Source: Actinopolyspora mortivallis DSM 44261 (GTDB taxonomy: Bacteria; Actinomycetota; Actinomycetes; Mycobacteriales; Pseudonocardiaceae). Taken from it: 64,000 nucleotides of DNA. The notes beneath the pieces are model-generated. The model had not been told where the DNA came from. It made no database searches and was given only the letters and a program-made list of their open reading frames with translations. This document shows, piece by piece, positions 44,861 to 55,214 of this stretch (position 1 is its first letter; each line of letters starts with the position of its first letter). The stretch lies in assembly GCF_000384035.1 (NCBI RefSeq), contig NZ_KB913024.1:3825021-3889020 (forward strand), read 5' to 3'. A program made the position numbers and the translations under genes.

Positions 44861-46320
44861 TGGCCAGCACAGCGACCGACCCGGGAAAGCCGCGCCCGCC
44901 GGGCACGGGATCCCAGGAGAGCTCGGCCCCGTCCCAACCCACCCGGCGCGGCGTCGAACTGGTCATGCTCGCCTTCGCCGCCGTGATCGTCACCTCCGCA
45001 CTGACCCTGGTCAGCATCAACCAGAACTCCCAGCCCACCACCCAGATCCTCTACTACGGGCTGGCCTTCCTCGCGCTGTTCGGCCTGGCACACCTGGCCG
45101 TGCGCCGCTGGGCCCCCTACTCCGACCCGCTGCTGCTGCCCCTGGTCGCCTTCCTCAACGGCATCGGGCTGGTTCTGATCCACCGGGTCGACCTCGGCAA
45201 CGCGGCCGAAGCCGCCCGCACCGGAAGGACCTTCAACGCAGCGGCCCCCTCCCAGGTGATCTACACCGCCCTCGGGCTGGTGCTCTTCGTACTGCTGCTG
45301 GCTTTCATCTCCGACCACCGGTCCCTGGCCAAGTACGCCTACACCTGCGGACTGACCGGGCTGGTGGCGCTGGCGCTGCCCGCCGTGCTGCCGAGCGTCA
45401 TCGCCCCCTCGATCAACGGGGCGAAGCTGTGGATCCGCCTCGGCCCGCTGTCCTTCCAGCCCGCCGAGTTCGCCAAGATCCTGCTGCTGGTCTTCTTCGC
45501 AGCCTTCCTGGTCTCCAAACGGGAACTGTTCACCACGGCGGGCAGACGCTTCCTCGGCATCGACTTCCCCCGCGCCCGCGACCTGGCACCGGTGCTGGTC
45601 GCCTGGGCCGCCTCCATCGGGATCGTGGTGCTGGAACGCGACCTGGGGACCTCGCTGCTGTTCTTCGGGATCGTGCTGGTGATGATCTACATCGCCACCG
45701 AACGCGCGGTGTGGATCATGATCGGGCTGTCGCTGTTCGCCTTCGGCTGCGCGCTCGCCTACCCCCTGTTCAACCATCTCCAGCAACGGGTCGACGTCTG
45801 GCTGAACCCGTTGACCAGCGAGTCCGGCTACCAGCTCCGTAAGGCGCTGTTCGGGATGGCCACCGGCGGCATCGGTGGTTCCGGCCTCGGCGGGGGGTAC
45901 CCGTCCATCGTCCCGTACGCGGAGAGCGACTTCATCCTCATCACCGCGGCCGAGGAGCTGGGACTGCTCGGGCTGGCGGTACTGCTACTGGTCTACATGC
46001 TGGTGACGACCCGGGGACTGCGGGTGGCACTCGCCGCCCGGGACTCCTTCGGCAAGCTGCTGGCCGGCGGGGTGTCCTTCGCGGTGGCCCTACAGGTCTT
46101 CGTGGTCGCCGGAGGCGTCACCGGGCTGATCCCGCTGACCGGGCTGACCACACCGTTCCTGGCCGCCGGGGGCTCCTCCCTGGTCGGCAACTACATGTTG
46201 GTGGCGTTACTCATGCGGATCTCGGACTCGACCAGACGACCCCAGCAACCGAGTAAGCCCCGGCCCCAACAACCCCCGATCGCCGAAGCACACACCGAGT
46301 TGGTGGAGCGTCCACGATGA
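44860..46320 (+). CDS. rodA: RodA/FtsW-type SEDS glycosyltransferase
   Basis: A peptidoglycan polymerase of the SEDS family, 486 residues, with about 10-12 helices. Landmarks are NGAKLWIRLGPLSFQPAEFA, the catalytic-Asp-bearing extracellular loop near ERDLGTSLLFF, and the C-terminal SDFILITAAEELGLLG and GLIPLTGLTTPFLAAGGSS motifs. It polymerises lipid II with its partner transpeptidase PbpA, encoded next and overlapping by four bases. N-terminal 30 residues are Pro/Ser-rich and cytoplasmic. Confidence 0.95.
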   Translation: MASTATDPGKPRPPGTGSQESSAPSQPTRRGVELVMLAFAAVIVTSALTLVSINQNSQPTTQILYYGLAFLALFGLAHLAVRRWAPYSDPLLLPLVAFLNGIGLVLIHRVDLGNAAEAARTGRTFNAAAPSQVIYTALGLVLFVLLLAFISDHRSLAKYAYTCGLTGLVALALPAVLPSVIAPSINGAKLWIRLGPLSFQPAEFAKILLLVFFAAFLVSKRELFTTAGRRFLGIDFPRARDLAPVLVAWAASIGIVVLERDLGTSLLFFGIVLVMIYIATERAVWIMIGLSLFAFGCALAYPLFNHLQQRVDVWLNPLTSESGYQLRKALFGMATGGIGGSGLGGGYPSIVPYAESDFILITAAEELGLLGLAVLLLVYMLVTTRGLRVALAARDSFGKLLAGGVSFAVALQVFVVAGGVTGLIPLTGLTTPFLAAGGSSLVGNYMLVALLMRISDSTRRPQQPSKPRPQQPPIAEAHTELVERPR

Positions 46321-47780
46321 ACAAGCCACTGCGTCGGGTTGCGACGGCCATGATGGCGATGATCGTGCTGTTGCTGGCCAACGCCACCTACGTGCAGGTC
46401 ATCCGCGCCGATGAGCTCCGCTCCCAGCCCGGCAACAAGAGGACCCTGTACGCGGAGTACTCCACCCCGCGGGGGCAGCTGATCGCCGACGGCAAGCTGA
46501 TCGCCGGTTCCGAACCCACCGGTGACAAGCAGTTCAAGTACAAACGGGTCTACTCCGACGGGCCGGTCTACGCCCCGGCCACCGGCTACTACTCGTTCAT
46601 CTACGGCTCCAGTGGGGTCGAGAACGCCGAGCGGGAGGTCCTCAACGGCAACGCCGACTCGCTGGCCCTCAACCGGCTGCGGGGCATGCTGACCGGCAGG
46701 GACAAGCAGGGCGGCAACGTCGAGCTGACCCTGGACCCGCGGATGCAGCGCACCGCCTACCAGCAGCTCGCCGACGACGGGGTGCGCGGCTCGGTGGTGG
46801 CGCTGAACCCCAGCAACGGGGAGATACTGGCCATGGCCAGCTCACCCTCCTACGATCCGAACCGACTGGCCACCCTCTCCTCGGAGAAACAGCAGCAGGC
46901 CTGGGAGGAACTCAGCGACGCCCCCCACGATCCCATGATCAACCGGGCGACCTCGACGCTGTACCCGCCGGGGTCCACCTTCAAGCTGATCACCGCGGCC
47001 GCCGCGCTGGAGACCGGTGACTACGACTACGACACCCCGGTGACGGCCGCGTCCTCGATCGAGCTCCCGAACAGCGACGCCACCCTGCCCAACTACGGCA
47101 ACAGCACCTGCGGTTCCATGCCCACCGCGCCGCTGTGGGAGGCGATGGCCCGCTCCTGCAACACCGCCTTCGCCGAGATAGCCGGGGACGTGGGGGAGGA
47201 GAAGCTCCGCGAGACCGCACGCGAGTTCGGATTCGGTCAGAAGATCAACATCCCCATGAGCGTCGCCCCCTCCTCTCTCGGGGAGATCGAGGGCCCCGCC
47301 CCCCTGTACCAGACCGGGATCGGACAACGTGACGTCCGCATGACCCCGATGCAGAACGCCATGGTGGCCGCGGCGATCGCCAACGACGGGGAACTGATGA
47401 AACCGCACCTGGTGAGCAAGACCCTCGCCCCGGACATGTCGGTGCTCGAACGCACCGAACCGGAACGGATGGGCCAGGCGGTTCCCGAGGACATCTCCCA
47501 CACCATCCGCGACATGATGGTCAAGGCCGAGCAGTACGCCGGGGACGAGGGAAAGATCACCGGCGTGCAGATCGCCTCCAAGACCGGAACGGCCCAGCAC
47601 GGTGAGGGCAAGGACCCCCACGGCTGGTACGTCGCCTTCGCCCCCGCCGAGAATCCGAAGATCGCGGTCGCCGCCGTGGTCGAGGACGGCGGCAACGTCG
47701 GAGCCAACGCCACCGGAAGCAAGATCGCCGCCCCCGTGGCGCGCGCCGTGATCCGCGCCGGACTGCAGGGGGGTGGCTGA
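46317..47780 (+). CDS. pbpA: class B penicillin-binding protein PbpA
   Basis: A transpeptidase cross-linking peptidoglycan. 487 residues with an N-terminal signal anchor (about 9-28, MMAMIVLLLANATYV), a dimerisation domain and a transpeptidase domain carrying STFK (catalytic Ser), SCN (in ARSCNTAF) and KTG (SKTGTAQHG). The length equals mycobacterial PbpA. Start overlaps the rodA stop by four bases (ATGA). In mycobacteria PbpA is phosphorylated by PknB. Confidence 0.96.
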   Translation: MNKPLRRVATAMMAMIVLLLANATYVQVIRADELRSQPGNKRTLYAEYSTPRGQLIADGKLIAGSEPTGDKQFKYKRVYSDGPVYAPATGYYSFIYGSSGVENAEREVLNGNADSLALNRLRGMLTGRDKQGGNVELTLDPRMQRTAYQQLADDGVRGSVVALNPSNGEILAMASSPSYDPNRLATLSSEKQQQAWEELSDAPHDPMINRATSTLYPPGSTFKLITAAAALETGDYDYDTPVTAASSIELPNSDATLPNYGNSTCGSMPTAPLWEAMARSCNTAFAEIAGDVGEEKLRETAREFGFGQKINIPMSVAPSSLGEIEGPAPLYQTGIGQRDVRMTPMQNAMVAAAIANDGELMKPHLVSKTLAPDMSVLERTEPERMGQAVPEDISHTIRDMMVKAEQYAGDEGKITGVQIASKTGTAQHGEGKDPHGWYVAFAPAENPKIAVAAVVEDGGNVGANATGSKIAAPVARAVIRAGLQGGG

Positions 47781-47783
47781 CGG

Positions 47784-49502
47784 GTGCCGAACTCCGGTCA
47801 AACGCTGGCCGAACGCTATCGGCTCACACAGCGCATCGCGGTCGGTGGGATGGGTGAGGTCTGGCGTGCCGTGGACACGCGCCTGGACCGGACGGTGGCC
47901 GTCAAGATCCTCAAGCCCGAGCTGTGCGGGGACGCGGAGTTCCTCCACCGTTTCCGCACCGAGGCCCGCACCACGGCCGCGCTGAACCACCCCGGCATCG
48001 CCGCCGTGCACGACTACGGCGAGACGGCCGCGGTACCGGACGGCCCCGAGGACACCGCCTACCTGGTGATGGAACACGTGGAGGGCGAACCACTGGCCGC
48101 CATCCTCGCCAGGGAAGGCCGCATCACCGCCGAACACACCCTGGAGATGCTGGAGCAGGCGGGCAACGCGCTGCACGCCGCCCACCGGCGCGGGCTGGTG
48201 CACCGGGACGTGAAACCGGGAAACATCCTGGTCACCCCCGACGGGACCGTGAAACTGACCGACTTCGGCATCGCCAAGGCCGCCGACGCGGCACCGGTGA
48301 CCCGCTCCGGCGTGGTCATGGGAACCGCCCACTACATCTCACCGGAACAGGCGCTGGGCGGGGAGGCCACCCCCTCCAGCGACGTGTACTCGCTGGCCGT
48401 GGTCGGCTACGAGTGCCTGCGCGGACACCGCCCGTTCCTGTCCGACAACGCCGTGACCGTGGCGATGATGCACATCCGCGACCTGCCTCCGCCGCTACCA
48501 CCGGACGTGCCGCCGGGTACCCGGGCTCTGATCGAGGCCACCCTCGTCAAGGACCCCCGCAGACGCTACGGCGAGGGCGGGGAGTTCGCCAAGGCGGTGG
48601 CCAGCGTGCGCGCGGGCAAGCCGTTGCCCGCCCCGCTCTCCCTGACCTCCGCGCCGACGGCCGTCTCGCCGCCGCAGCAGGCTCCCCCGCCACAGCCGGG
48701 TCAGCACCAGCCCCACCAGGGGCCTCCGCCGCAGCCGCTCGGAGCCCAGCACGTGCCTCCCCCGCACTCCGGCGGCCCGGGCGGGCCACGCCAGCCCACC
48801 GGCCACCGGCGACACGGGACGTTTCCCGCCACGGGAACACACTCCGTTCCCGGCACACCCGGAAACTCGCCGGGCACGGGTGCCGCCGCCTCCGTGCGTC
48901 CGCATCCGGCCGGTACCACGGTTCCGCCCGGGGTCATCCCCCCGCAGGTCCCGCCGGGCACCGCCCCCGGGACCGTCGGCCACTCCCCGTGGGGAGGCTC
49001 TCCCAAGGGGAAGCGGATCGTTCTCTGGGTGGTGCTCGCCGTGGTGGCGGTGTTACTGCTCGGATGTGGCCTGGCGTTGGCCTGGTACCACAACCGCTAT
49101 GATTTCTCCCCGTTCGGTGGTTCCGACGGGATCGACACGGCCATGACCGGTTCACGGGATGCGCAAGTTCACACGGAGGACCGTGTGAGATTGCTCGATT
49201 TCGCTTCGTCGGGGGAGTTCAAAACGCGCTCGGTACGGCATCCTGAGGGACGGCTCTCGCCCACTCCCACCTCGGCGATCCGCTCGTGGGCATCCGACAC
49301 GGACCGAAAACAGCCGCCCTCGCCGACTGCCGAGCGGGCCGGAACGGACCCCTCCGCGTGGGGTGAGGCAGACAACGCCGGGACGTACGAAGTCGGGGGA
49401 ACCGCGCACCGCGCCCGGACCTGGACCCGCTCGGCAGCGGCAGGTTCTCGGGGCAACTTGATGGGACGCTCGTGGACACAGATCGGGACGACGCAGCGAT
49501 GA
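47784..49502 (+). CDS. pknA: Ser/Thr protein kinase PknA
   Basis: 572 residues from GTG 47784, three bases after the pbpA stop. Kinase domain at about 10-280: GGMGEVWRA (P-loop), AVKILKPEL (Lys), [11 protein letters not shown] (catalytic loop), TDFGIAKA and [13 protein letters not shown] (activation loop). A Pro/Gln-rich juxtamembrane region and a transmembrane helix at about 412-435 follow. Beyond the helix the frame continues for about 135 residues of low-complexity, lower-GC sequence rich in Ser, Thr and Arg, with no recognisable domain, ending in an ATGA overlap with pknB. It controls cell shape and division in relatives. Confidence 0.94.
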   Translation: MPNSGQTLAERYRLTQRIAVGGMGEVWRAVDTRLDRTVAVKILKPELCGDAEFLHRFRTEARTTAALNHPGIAAVHDYGETAAVPDGPEDTAYLVMEHVEGEPLAAILAREGRITAEHTLEMLEQAGNALHAAHRRGLVHRDVKPGNILVTPDGTVKLTDFGIAKAADAAPVTRSGVVMGTAHYISPEQALGGEATPSSDVYSLAVVGYECLRGHRPFLSDNAVTVAMMHIRDLPPPLPPDVPPGTRALIEATLVKDPRRRYGEGGEFAKAVASVRAGKPLPAPLSLTSAPTAVSPPQQAPPPQPGQHQPHQGPPPQPLGAQHVPPPHSGGPGGPRQPTGHRRHGTFPATGTHSVPGTPGNSPGTGAAASVRPHPAGTTVPPGVIPPQVPPGTAPGTVGHSPWGGSPKGKRIVLWVVLAVVAVLLLGCGLALAWYHNRYDFSPFGGSDGIDTAMTGSRDAQVHTEDRVRLLDFASSGEFKTRSVRHPEGRLSPTPTSAIRSWASDTDRKQPPSPTAERAGTDPSAWGEADNAGTYEVGGTAHRARTWTRSAAAGSRGNLMGRSWTQIGTTQR

Positions 49503-51472
49503 GCTCACCGCGACTTCTCTCCAACCGCTACGAGATCGAGGACGCCCTCGGTTACGGCGGTATGTCCGAGGTACACCGTGGCCGGGACGTCCGGCTCGGC
49601 CGGGATGTCGCAGTGAAGGTGCTGCGCGCCGACCTGGCCAGGGATCCCACCTTCCAGCTGCGTTTCCGCCGGGAGGCCCAGAACGCCGCCGCGCTGAACC
49701 ACCCGGCGATCGTGGCCGTCTATGACACGGGCGAGACCGACTCGGAGAACGGTCCGCTGCCCTACATCGTCATGGAGTACGTCAGCGGCCGGACGCTGCG
49801 CGACGTCGTCAAGAGCGAGGGCCCGCTCGCGCCGCGCCGGGCGATGGAGGTTATGGCCGACGCCTCCGCCGCGCTGGACTACAGCCACCGCAACGGCATC
49901 GTCCACCGCGACGTGAAACCGGCCAACATCATGATCACCGACTCCGGCGCGGTGAAGGTGATGGACTTCGGCATCGCCCGGGCGGTGGCCAACGGCCAGG
50001 CCGCCGTCACCCAGACGGCGGCGGTGATCGGAACGGCGCAGTACCTCTCCCCGGAGCAGGCACGCGGGGAGACCGTGGACGCCCGCAGTGACGTCTACGC
50101 CTCCGGGTGCGTGCTGTTCGAGCTGCTGTGCGGACAGCCCCCGTTCACCGGCGACTCCCCGGTGGCGGTGGCCTACCAGCACGTGCGGGAGCAGCCGGAC
50201 AAGCCCTCCGAGCACAACGCGCAGGTTCCCGCCGCCTTGGACGCCGTGGTGCTGAAGGCCCTCAGCAAGCACCCGGACAACCGCTACCAGTCCGCCGCCG
50301 AGATGCGCACCGACCTCGTCCGGGTGCTCTCCGGCCAACGGCCGCAGGCTCCCCTGCTGGTCCCCGAGGGGGAGGAGCCGACCGAGCGTACGGAGGAGCC
50401 CCAGCCCACCCGTGTGCAGCCCGAGGCCGCCGCGCAGCCGGACACCGCCGCCGTCCCCCCGGTGGACGACGGGGACGACGACAGAGGCGGCCGCAGACGG
50501 CGCCGGTGGACCATCGGTCTGGTCACCGTCGCGTGTGTGGCCGCTTTCGCGCTGCTCAGCGGACTGGCGGTGATGATGTTCGGCGAACAGCAGCCGGAGA
50601 AGATCCAGCTCACCGACGTCACGGAGAAGCGCGTCGAGGTCGCCGAGAGCGAACTGAGCGAGGCGGGCTTCACGAACGTGGATGTTCGGGAGAAGAACTC
50701 CGCCAACGAGAAGGACGGCATCGTGCTGGCGCAGGACCCCGGACCGGGCCGGTACGCACCGGACCGGCGGATCATCCTGGAGGTGGGAGCCGGTCCCGGG
50801 CAGGTGAAGGTGCCGGACCTCAGCGACATGACTATGGGGGAGGCCCGGCAGGCCCTGGAGGAGAGGAACCTCAAGCTCGGCCTGGAGCCCGAGTACCGGG
50901 AGGTCGAGGACCAGAGCAAGGTCGACAGGATCCTGGAGCAGAGCGAGGACCCCGGCAGCATGGTCCCCGAGGGAAGGGTCATCCAGGTCACCGTCGGTAA
51001 ACCCGTGCGGAAACAGCAGGTCACCGATGTGACCGGTTTCCGGCTGGAGCAGGCGAAACGGGCCCTGACCAGCGCGGACTTCAAGGTCCGCACCAAGGAG
51101 GTGGACTCGCCCGAAACCGCCAACACCGTGGTTCGGCAGAACCCGACCGGCGGGGCCAGCGTCCCGGTCGGCTCCACGGTCACGCTGTTCGTGTCCAACG
51201 GTTCCCAGCTGAACATGCCGGACCTGACCGGACTGAGCCCGGAGAGGGCCAAGGCCGAACTCCGCGACAAGGGCTTCGAGGGCACCGTCTCCACGGCGGA
51301 GAAACCGGTCGAGGACCCCAGCAAGGAGGACACGGTGGTCTCCACCTCCCCCTCGGCCGGTTCCACGATCGACAGGAACCAGAACGTGACCCTCCACGTG
51401 GGCACCGAGGCGGACAGCCCGACCTCGTCGACCACGCCCTCCAGCAGCGAGGACTCGGACTTCCCCATCTGA
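49499..51472 (+). CDS. pknB: Ser/Thr protein kinase PknB with PASTA repeats
   Basis: 657 residues from ATG 49499 (GTG 49472 is possible but inside pknA). Kinase domain at about 1-280: [58 protein letters not shown] transmembrane helix at about 340-360 and four extracellular PASTA domains (about 370-630; motifs such as [18 protein letters not shown] and [20 protein letters not shown]) that bind muropeptides or lipid II follow. The C-terminal tail is Ser/Thr-rich. Last gene of the operon; a cUUCGg hairpin follows. Confidence 0.96.
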   Translation: MSSPRLLSNRYEIEDALGYGGMSEVHRGRDVRLGRDVAVKVLRADLARDPTFQLRFRREAQNAAALNHPAIVAVYDTGETDSENGPLPYIVMEYVSGRTLRDVVKSEGPLAPRRAMEVMADASAALDYSHRNGIVHRDVKPANIMITDSGAVKVMDFGIARAVANGQAAVTQTAAVIGTAQYLSPEQARGETVDARSDVYASGCVLFELLCGQPPFTGDSPVAVAYQHVREQPDKPSEHNAQVPAALDAVVLKALSKHPDNRYQSAAEMRTDLVRVLSGQRPQAPLLVPEGEEPTERTEEPQPTRVQPEAAAQPDTAAVPPVDDGDDDRGGRRRRRWTIGLVTVACVAAFALLSGLAVMMFGEQQPEKIQLTDVTEKRVEVAESELSEAGFTNVDVREKNSANEKDGIVLAQDPGPGRYAPDRRIILEVGAGPGQVKVPDLSDMTMGEARQALEERNLKLGLEPEYREVEDQSKVDRILEQSEDPGSMVPEGRVIQVTVGKPVRKQQVTDVTGFRLEQAKRALTSADFKVRTKEVDSPETANTVVRQNPTGGASVPVGSTVTLFVSNGSQLNMPDLTGLSPERAKAELRDKGFEGTVSTAEKPVEDPSKEDTVVSTSPSAGSTIDRNQNVTLHVGTEADSPTSSTTPSSSEDSDFPI

Positions 51473-51481
51473 GGACCCCGT

Positions 51482-51507
51482 GGCCCCGGTGCTTCGGCGC
51501 CGGGGCC
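51482..51507 (+). terminator. cUUCGg-tetraloop terminator of the pknB operon
   Basis: GGCCCCGGTG at 51482-51491 and CGCCGGGGCC at 51498-51507 form a 10-bp stem (one G-U) capped by CTTCGG, the very stable UUCG tetraloop. It starts 10 nt after the pknB stop. Confidence 0.8.
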
Positions 51508-51586
51508 GCGGCACCTCGGAGCCTCGTCGTGCCGACACCCGACCACCCCGGCGGCCCACGGCGGAAGGACCCCTTAGAGTCGCGGT

Positions 51587-51994
51587 ATGAGCTCGGGGGA
51601 AGGAAAACGGGTCTCGGAGACCGTCGAATGCTATGTGCACCGGCTCGACGCCGGTGACGTCCCCGGCGTGTTGCGGCTGTTCTCCGAGGAGGGTGTGGTC
51701 TCCTCCCCCATGCAGGGCAAGATCCCGGCCCGGGAGTTCTACCCGGAGCTGGCCGCGACCCTGCAACGCGCCGACATCACCGCGCAGGAAGTCTTCGTCT
51801 CCACCACCGACCCGCACCGCGCGGCCGTGCACTTCCGCTACGACTGGGTGGCCGCGGCCGAGAACCCGCCGGACTTCGACTGCATCGACGTGATCACCGT
51901 CGACGCGCAGGGACTGATCTCCGAACTCCGCTTCGTCTACGACACGCATCCGCTGCGGGTGGCCTGGCAGGACGCGTTGGACCGACTGCGCTGA
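51587..51994 (+). CDS. NTF2-like (SnoaL/ketosteroid-isomerase fold) protein
   Basis: 135 residues, single domain. SETVECYVHRLDAGDVPGVL and RLFSEEGVVSSPMQGKIPAR at the start, then RAAVHFRYDW and VITVDAQGLISELRFVYD, give the cone-shaped NTF2 fold with the SnoaL-like GD pattern. Such proteins are isomerases, hydrolases or binding modules, and the catalytic residues are not conserved enough to choose. ATG 51587. Convergent with pabA (44-bp gap). Confidence 0.85.
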   Translation: MSSGEGKRVSETVECYVHRLDAGDVPGVLRLFSEEGVVSSPMQGKIPAREFYPELAATLQRADITAQEVFVSTTDPHRAAVHFRYDWVAAAENPPDFDCIDVITVDAQGLISELRFVYDTHPLRVAWQDALDRLR

Positions 51995-52038
51995 CCCGGC
52001 ACCCCGCCCGGCGCGGCGGATACGCGCCGGAGGACTCC

Positions 52039-52680
52039 TCAGCGCAGCGCGTTCGCGGCCACCTCCCGCATCCCCTGCTCCAGGCGGTCCACGGTCCGCG
52101 GGTCCGGTGGGTGGCCGGCCGCCTCCATCCAGTTGGCCAGCATCCGGTGCCCGCCCTCGGTGAGCACCGACTCCGGGTGGAACTGCACCCCCTCCAGCGG
52201 CAGCTCACGGTGCCGAAGCCCCATGACGACCCCACCCGCCGTGCGCGCGGTGACCTCGAACTCCGAGGGGACGGTGTCCGGACGGACCGTCAACGAGTGG
52301 TAGCGCGTGGCCACCACCGGGTGCGGCAGACCGGTGAACACCCCGACGCCCTCGTGGTGGATCTCGCTGGTCTTGCCGTGCAACAACTCGGGGGCCCGCT
52401 CGACCGTGCCGCCCCGGGCCGCCCCGATGGCCTGGTGCCCGAGACACACTCCCAGCAGCGGGACACCGTCGGCGGCACACTCGGTGACCAGCTCCATGGA
52501 CCTGCCGGCGCGCTCCGGTGTCCCCGGCCCGGGGCTGAGCAGCACCCCGTCGGCGCCTTGCACCTCGGCGTCGGTGACGGCGTCGTTGCGGCGCACCACG
52601 CACTCCGCCCCCAGCTGCGCCAGGTACTGCACCAGGTTGTAGACGAAGCTGTCGTAGTTGTCGACCACCAGAACACGCAC
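52039..52680 (-). CDS. pabA: aminodeoxychorismate/anthranilate synthase glutaminase
   Basis: A class I glutamine amidotransferase of 213 residues that supplies ammonia for p-aminobenzoate (folate) or anthranilate (tryptophan) synthesis. LVVDNYDSFVYNLVQYL at the N-terminus, LLSPGPGTPE (oxyanion region), GVCLGHQA with nucleophile Cys79, and VQFHPESV carry the triad. The position beside pknB is conserved in actinobacteria, where the gene is annotated as trpG or pabA; the synthase subunit is not in the window. Confidence 0.93.
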   Translation of the reverse strand: MRVLVVDNYDSFVYNLVQYLAQLGAECVVRRNDAVTDAEVQGADGVLLSPGPGTPERAGRSMELVTECAADGVPLLGVCLGHQAIGAARGGTVERAPELLHGKTSEIHHEGVGVFTGLPHPVVATRYHSLTVRPDTVPSEFEVTARTAGGVVMGLRHRELPLEGVQFHPESVLTEGGHRMLANWMEAAGHPPDPRTVDRLEQGMREVAANALR

Positions 52681-52852
52681 GGGGCCAGCCTACGGGTAAC
52701 ACCGCCGGGACGGCGACCCGTCCCGGCAGGCGGGTCGCGGCCGCGCACGGCACCCGGAACACCCGATTCGCGCGGTGTACTGGGACGACGCTCACAGCCC
52801 GGCCAGCCGGAACGGATCGGATGCGATAGCCTGCGCTTCTCGTGGACCCAGC

Positions 52853-54283
52853 ATGCCCGTCGACGCGGAACACGGCCCGACCGTGACACCCACGGGGGAC
52901 GCTCACCGAGGTGGGCCCGCTGTCACCCAGCGGGTCGCGAAACTGCTGCGCGGACTTCCCCGGGCCAGCCACCCGGCACGGATGGTGGTGATCGGGTTCG
53001 GACTCGCCGTGCTCGTCGGCACGGTGCTGCTGAAACTGCCCGCGGCGGCCCAACACGGCAGCACCGACTGGGTGACGGCCGTGTTCACCGCGACCTCGGC
53101 GGTGTGTGTCACCGGGCTGGTGGTGGTCGACACGGCCACGCACTGGTCCGGATTCGGCGAGCTCGTGATCCTCGGACTCATCCAGGTGGGCGGCCTGGGG
53201 ATCATGACCATGGCCTCGCTGTTGGGGATGCTCGTGGTGCGCAGGTTGGGACTGCGGATGCGCCGCACCGCCCAGACCGAGACCAAGAGCCTGGGGCTGG
53301 GGGACATCCGCTCGGTCATCGCCGGGGTCATCAGCCTCAGTCTGGTGATCGAGATGCTCGTCTCCGGCGCGCTCACCGCCCGGTTCGCCCTCGGCTACCA
53401 CCAGCCGCTGCCCCAGGCCCTCTACTTCGGCGTGTTCCACGCGGTCTCGGCCTTCAACAACGCGGGCTTCGCGCTGTACCCGAACAGCCTGGAGCGCTAC
53501 GCCACCGACCCGTGGGTCTGCCTGCCCGTGCTGGTCGCGGTCGTGACGGGCGGGATCGGGTTCCCCGTGCTCTTCGAGCTCGGCCGAAGACTGCGGGGCA
53601 GGCGCAGGCGCTGGTCCCTGCACGCCAGGGTCACCCTGGTCACCTACACGGCCCTGCTGCTCGTCGGGACGGTGGCGTTCGCGGCCTTCGAGTGGAACAA
53701 CGCGCGAACCCTGGGCGAGTTCGACACCGGCGGCAAGCTGCTCGCCGGGCTGTTCCACGGGATCACCCCCCGCACGGCCGGGTTCACCACCCTCGACGTC
53801 GGTGAGATGCACCCGGCGACACTGCTGGTCACCGACGTGCTGATGTTCGTCGGCGGCGGCAGCGCCGGAACGGCGGGCGGGATCAAGGTGACCACCTTCG
53901 CGCTGCTGGCCTTCGTCATCCTCGCCGAGGTACGCGGCGAGTCCCAGGTGCACGTGGCCGGTCGGCGCCTTCCCGCCAGCGTGCAGCGCCAGGCGCTGAC
54001 CGTGGTGCTGGTGGGCGTGGGCATGGTGTTCGTCGCGACCCTGCTGCTGTTGGTGCTGTCACCCTTCCGGTTGGACGCCGTGCTGTTCGAGTCCGTCTCC
54101 GCGTTCGGTACCGTCGGCCTGTCCACCGGCATCACCGAAGGACTCCCCCAGCCGGGTCAGCTGGTGCTCGTGGTGCTGATGTTCACCGGCAGGCTCGGTC
54201 CGATCACCCTGGCCTCGGCACTCGCGCTGCGGGAACGCGGGCGCCGGTACGACTTGCCCGAGGAGCGACCGATCGTTGGCTAG
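52853..54283 (+). CDS. TrkH-type potassium transporter
   Basis: A K-uptake channel subunit of 476 residues from ATG 52853; GTG codons downstream are alternatives because the first 35 residues are poorly conserved. Four M1-P-M2 repeats with selectivity segments: TSAVCVTGLVVVDT, SAFNNAGFALYPNS, ITPRTAGFTTLDVG and SAFGTVGLSTGITEG. The GGGSAGTAGGIKVTTF loop is the gating loop of the TrkH/KtrB group. It overlaps trkA by eight bases. Confidence 0.93.
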   Translation: MPVDAEHGPTVTPTGDAHRGGPAVTQRVAKLLRGLPRASHPARMVVIGFGLAVLVGTVLLKLPAAAQHGSTDWVTAVFTATSAVCVTGLVVVDTATHWSGFGELVILGLIQVGGLGIMTMASLLGMLVVRRLGLRMRRTAQTETKSLGLGDIRSVIAGVISLSLVIEMLVSGALTARFALGYHQPLPQALYFGVFHAVSAFNNAGFALYPNSLERYATDPWVCLPVLVAVVTGGIGFPVLFELGRRLRGRRRRWSLHARVTLVTYTALLLVGTVAFAAFEWNNARTLGEFDTGGKLLAGLFHGITPRTAGFTTLDVGEMHPATLLVTDVLMFVGGGSAGTAGGIKVTTFALLAFVILAEVRGESQVHVAGRRLPASVQRQALTVVLVGVGMVFVATLLLLVLSPFRLDAVLFESVSAFGTVGLSTGITEGLPQPGQLVLVVLMFTGRLGPITLASALALRERGRRYDLPEERPIVG

Positions 54284-54950
54284 ACAGACGCAGAGAATCC
54301 GTCACTCCCGCGTGGTCGTCATCGGCCTGGGCCGTTTCGGCGGTTCCCTGGCCGTGGAGCTGGTCCGGCGCGGTTCCGAGGTGCTGGCCCTGGACAACCG
54401 GCCCCACCTGGTGCAGCAGTTCTCCGACGCGGTCACCCACGCGGCCGTGGCCGACACCACCGACCCCGAGGCACTGCGCCAGCTCGACGTGGCCGACTTC
54501 CGCCGGGCGGTGGTCGCCATCGGCGACGACCTAGAGGCCAGCATCCTGACCACCTCGCTGCTGTCCGACTTCGAGATCCCCCACATCTGGGCCAAGGCCG
54601 TCAACCGCCAGCACGGACGCATCCTCGAACGGGTGGGGGCCCACCGGGTGGTGCTGCCCGAGCACGACATGGGCGAGCGGGTGGCCCACCTGGTCACCGG
54701 GCGGATGCTGGACTACATCCAGTTCGAGGACGACTACGCCATCGTCAAGACCCGCGCCCCGGGCGCGGCCGTCGAGCGCCCCCTGGGCGAGACCCGGGTG
54801 CGCAGCAAGTACGGCGTCACCGTGGTGGGCATCAAACGGCCCGGCGAGGGGTTCACCTACGCCACCCAGGACACCGTGCTGCACCACGGCGACATCCTCA
54901 TCGTCTCCGGCCGCTCCCACGACGTGGAGAAGTTCGCCGACCTCACCTGA
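54276..54950 (+). CDS. trkA: TrkA/KtrA potassium-channel regulator
   Basis: 224 residues. RCK/TrkA_N domain with RVVVIGLGRFGGSLAVEL and VLALDNRPHLVQQFSD binds NAD(H) or ATP; a TrkA_C domain follows (about 135-224; ERPLGETRVRSKYGVTVVGI, then ILIVSGRSHDVEKFADL). The start is TTG 54276 inside the end of the transporter gene, so translation is coupled and stoichiometry probably fixed. Regulates the preceding TrkH. Confidence 0.93.
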   Translation: MARQTQRIRHSRVVVIGLGRFGGSLAVELVRRGSEVLALDNRPHLVQQFSDAVTHAAVADTTDPEALRQLDVADFRRAVVAIGDDLEASILTTSLLSDFEIPHIWAKAVNRQHGRILERVGAHRVVLPEHDMGERVAHLVTGRMLDYIQFEDDYAIVKTRAPGAAVERPLGETRVRSKYGVTVVGIKRPGEGFTYATQDTVLHHGDILIVSGRSHDVEKFADLT

Positions 54951-54983
54951 CCGGAGGTGGGTGGTTCCGGACCAGAGCCCCGC

Positions 54984-55006
54984 CACCGGTGGGCTCGCCC
55001 ACGGTG
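54984..55006. terminator. hairpin between trkA and small membrane gene
   Basis: CACCGGTGGGC at 54984-54994 pairs with GCCCACGGTG at 54997-55006 with one bulged base, between convergent stops at 54950 and 55015. Confidence 0.45.
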
Positions 55007-55014
55007 ACTCCCGC

Positions 55015-55170
55015 TCACTCCAGGGTCGGGTCGGTGAACGGCAGCATCGGCTCCACCCACGGGAAGACCACGAACAGCAGCACCGTCACCACCACCGCGA
55101 CCAGCACCACGGCCTGCACCACCTTCACCGGCACCGAACCGGGCAGGTGCCTCCAGATCCACGCGTACAC
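55015..55170 (-). CDS. small single-helix membrane protein
   Basis: 51 residues from GTG 55170, five bases after GGAGGT. YAWIWRHLPGSVPVKVVQAV leads into one transmembrane helix (about 16-36), then FPWVEPMLPFTDPTLE at the outside. Proteins of this size and pattern lie in the crgA-pabA region of many actinobacteria, so it is a genuine gene. Function unknown; it lies 44 nt downstream of the sortase gene on the same strand. Confidence 0.85.
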   Translation of the reverse strand: MYAWIWRHLPGSVPVKVVQAVVLVAVVVTVLLFVVFPWVEPMLPFTDPTLE

Positions 55171-55214
55171 ACACCACCTCCGGATGCCACCACGGCAGCC
55201 ACGTCCGCGACCCG

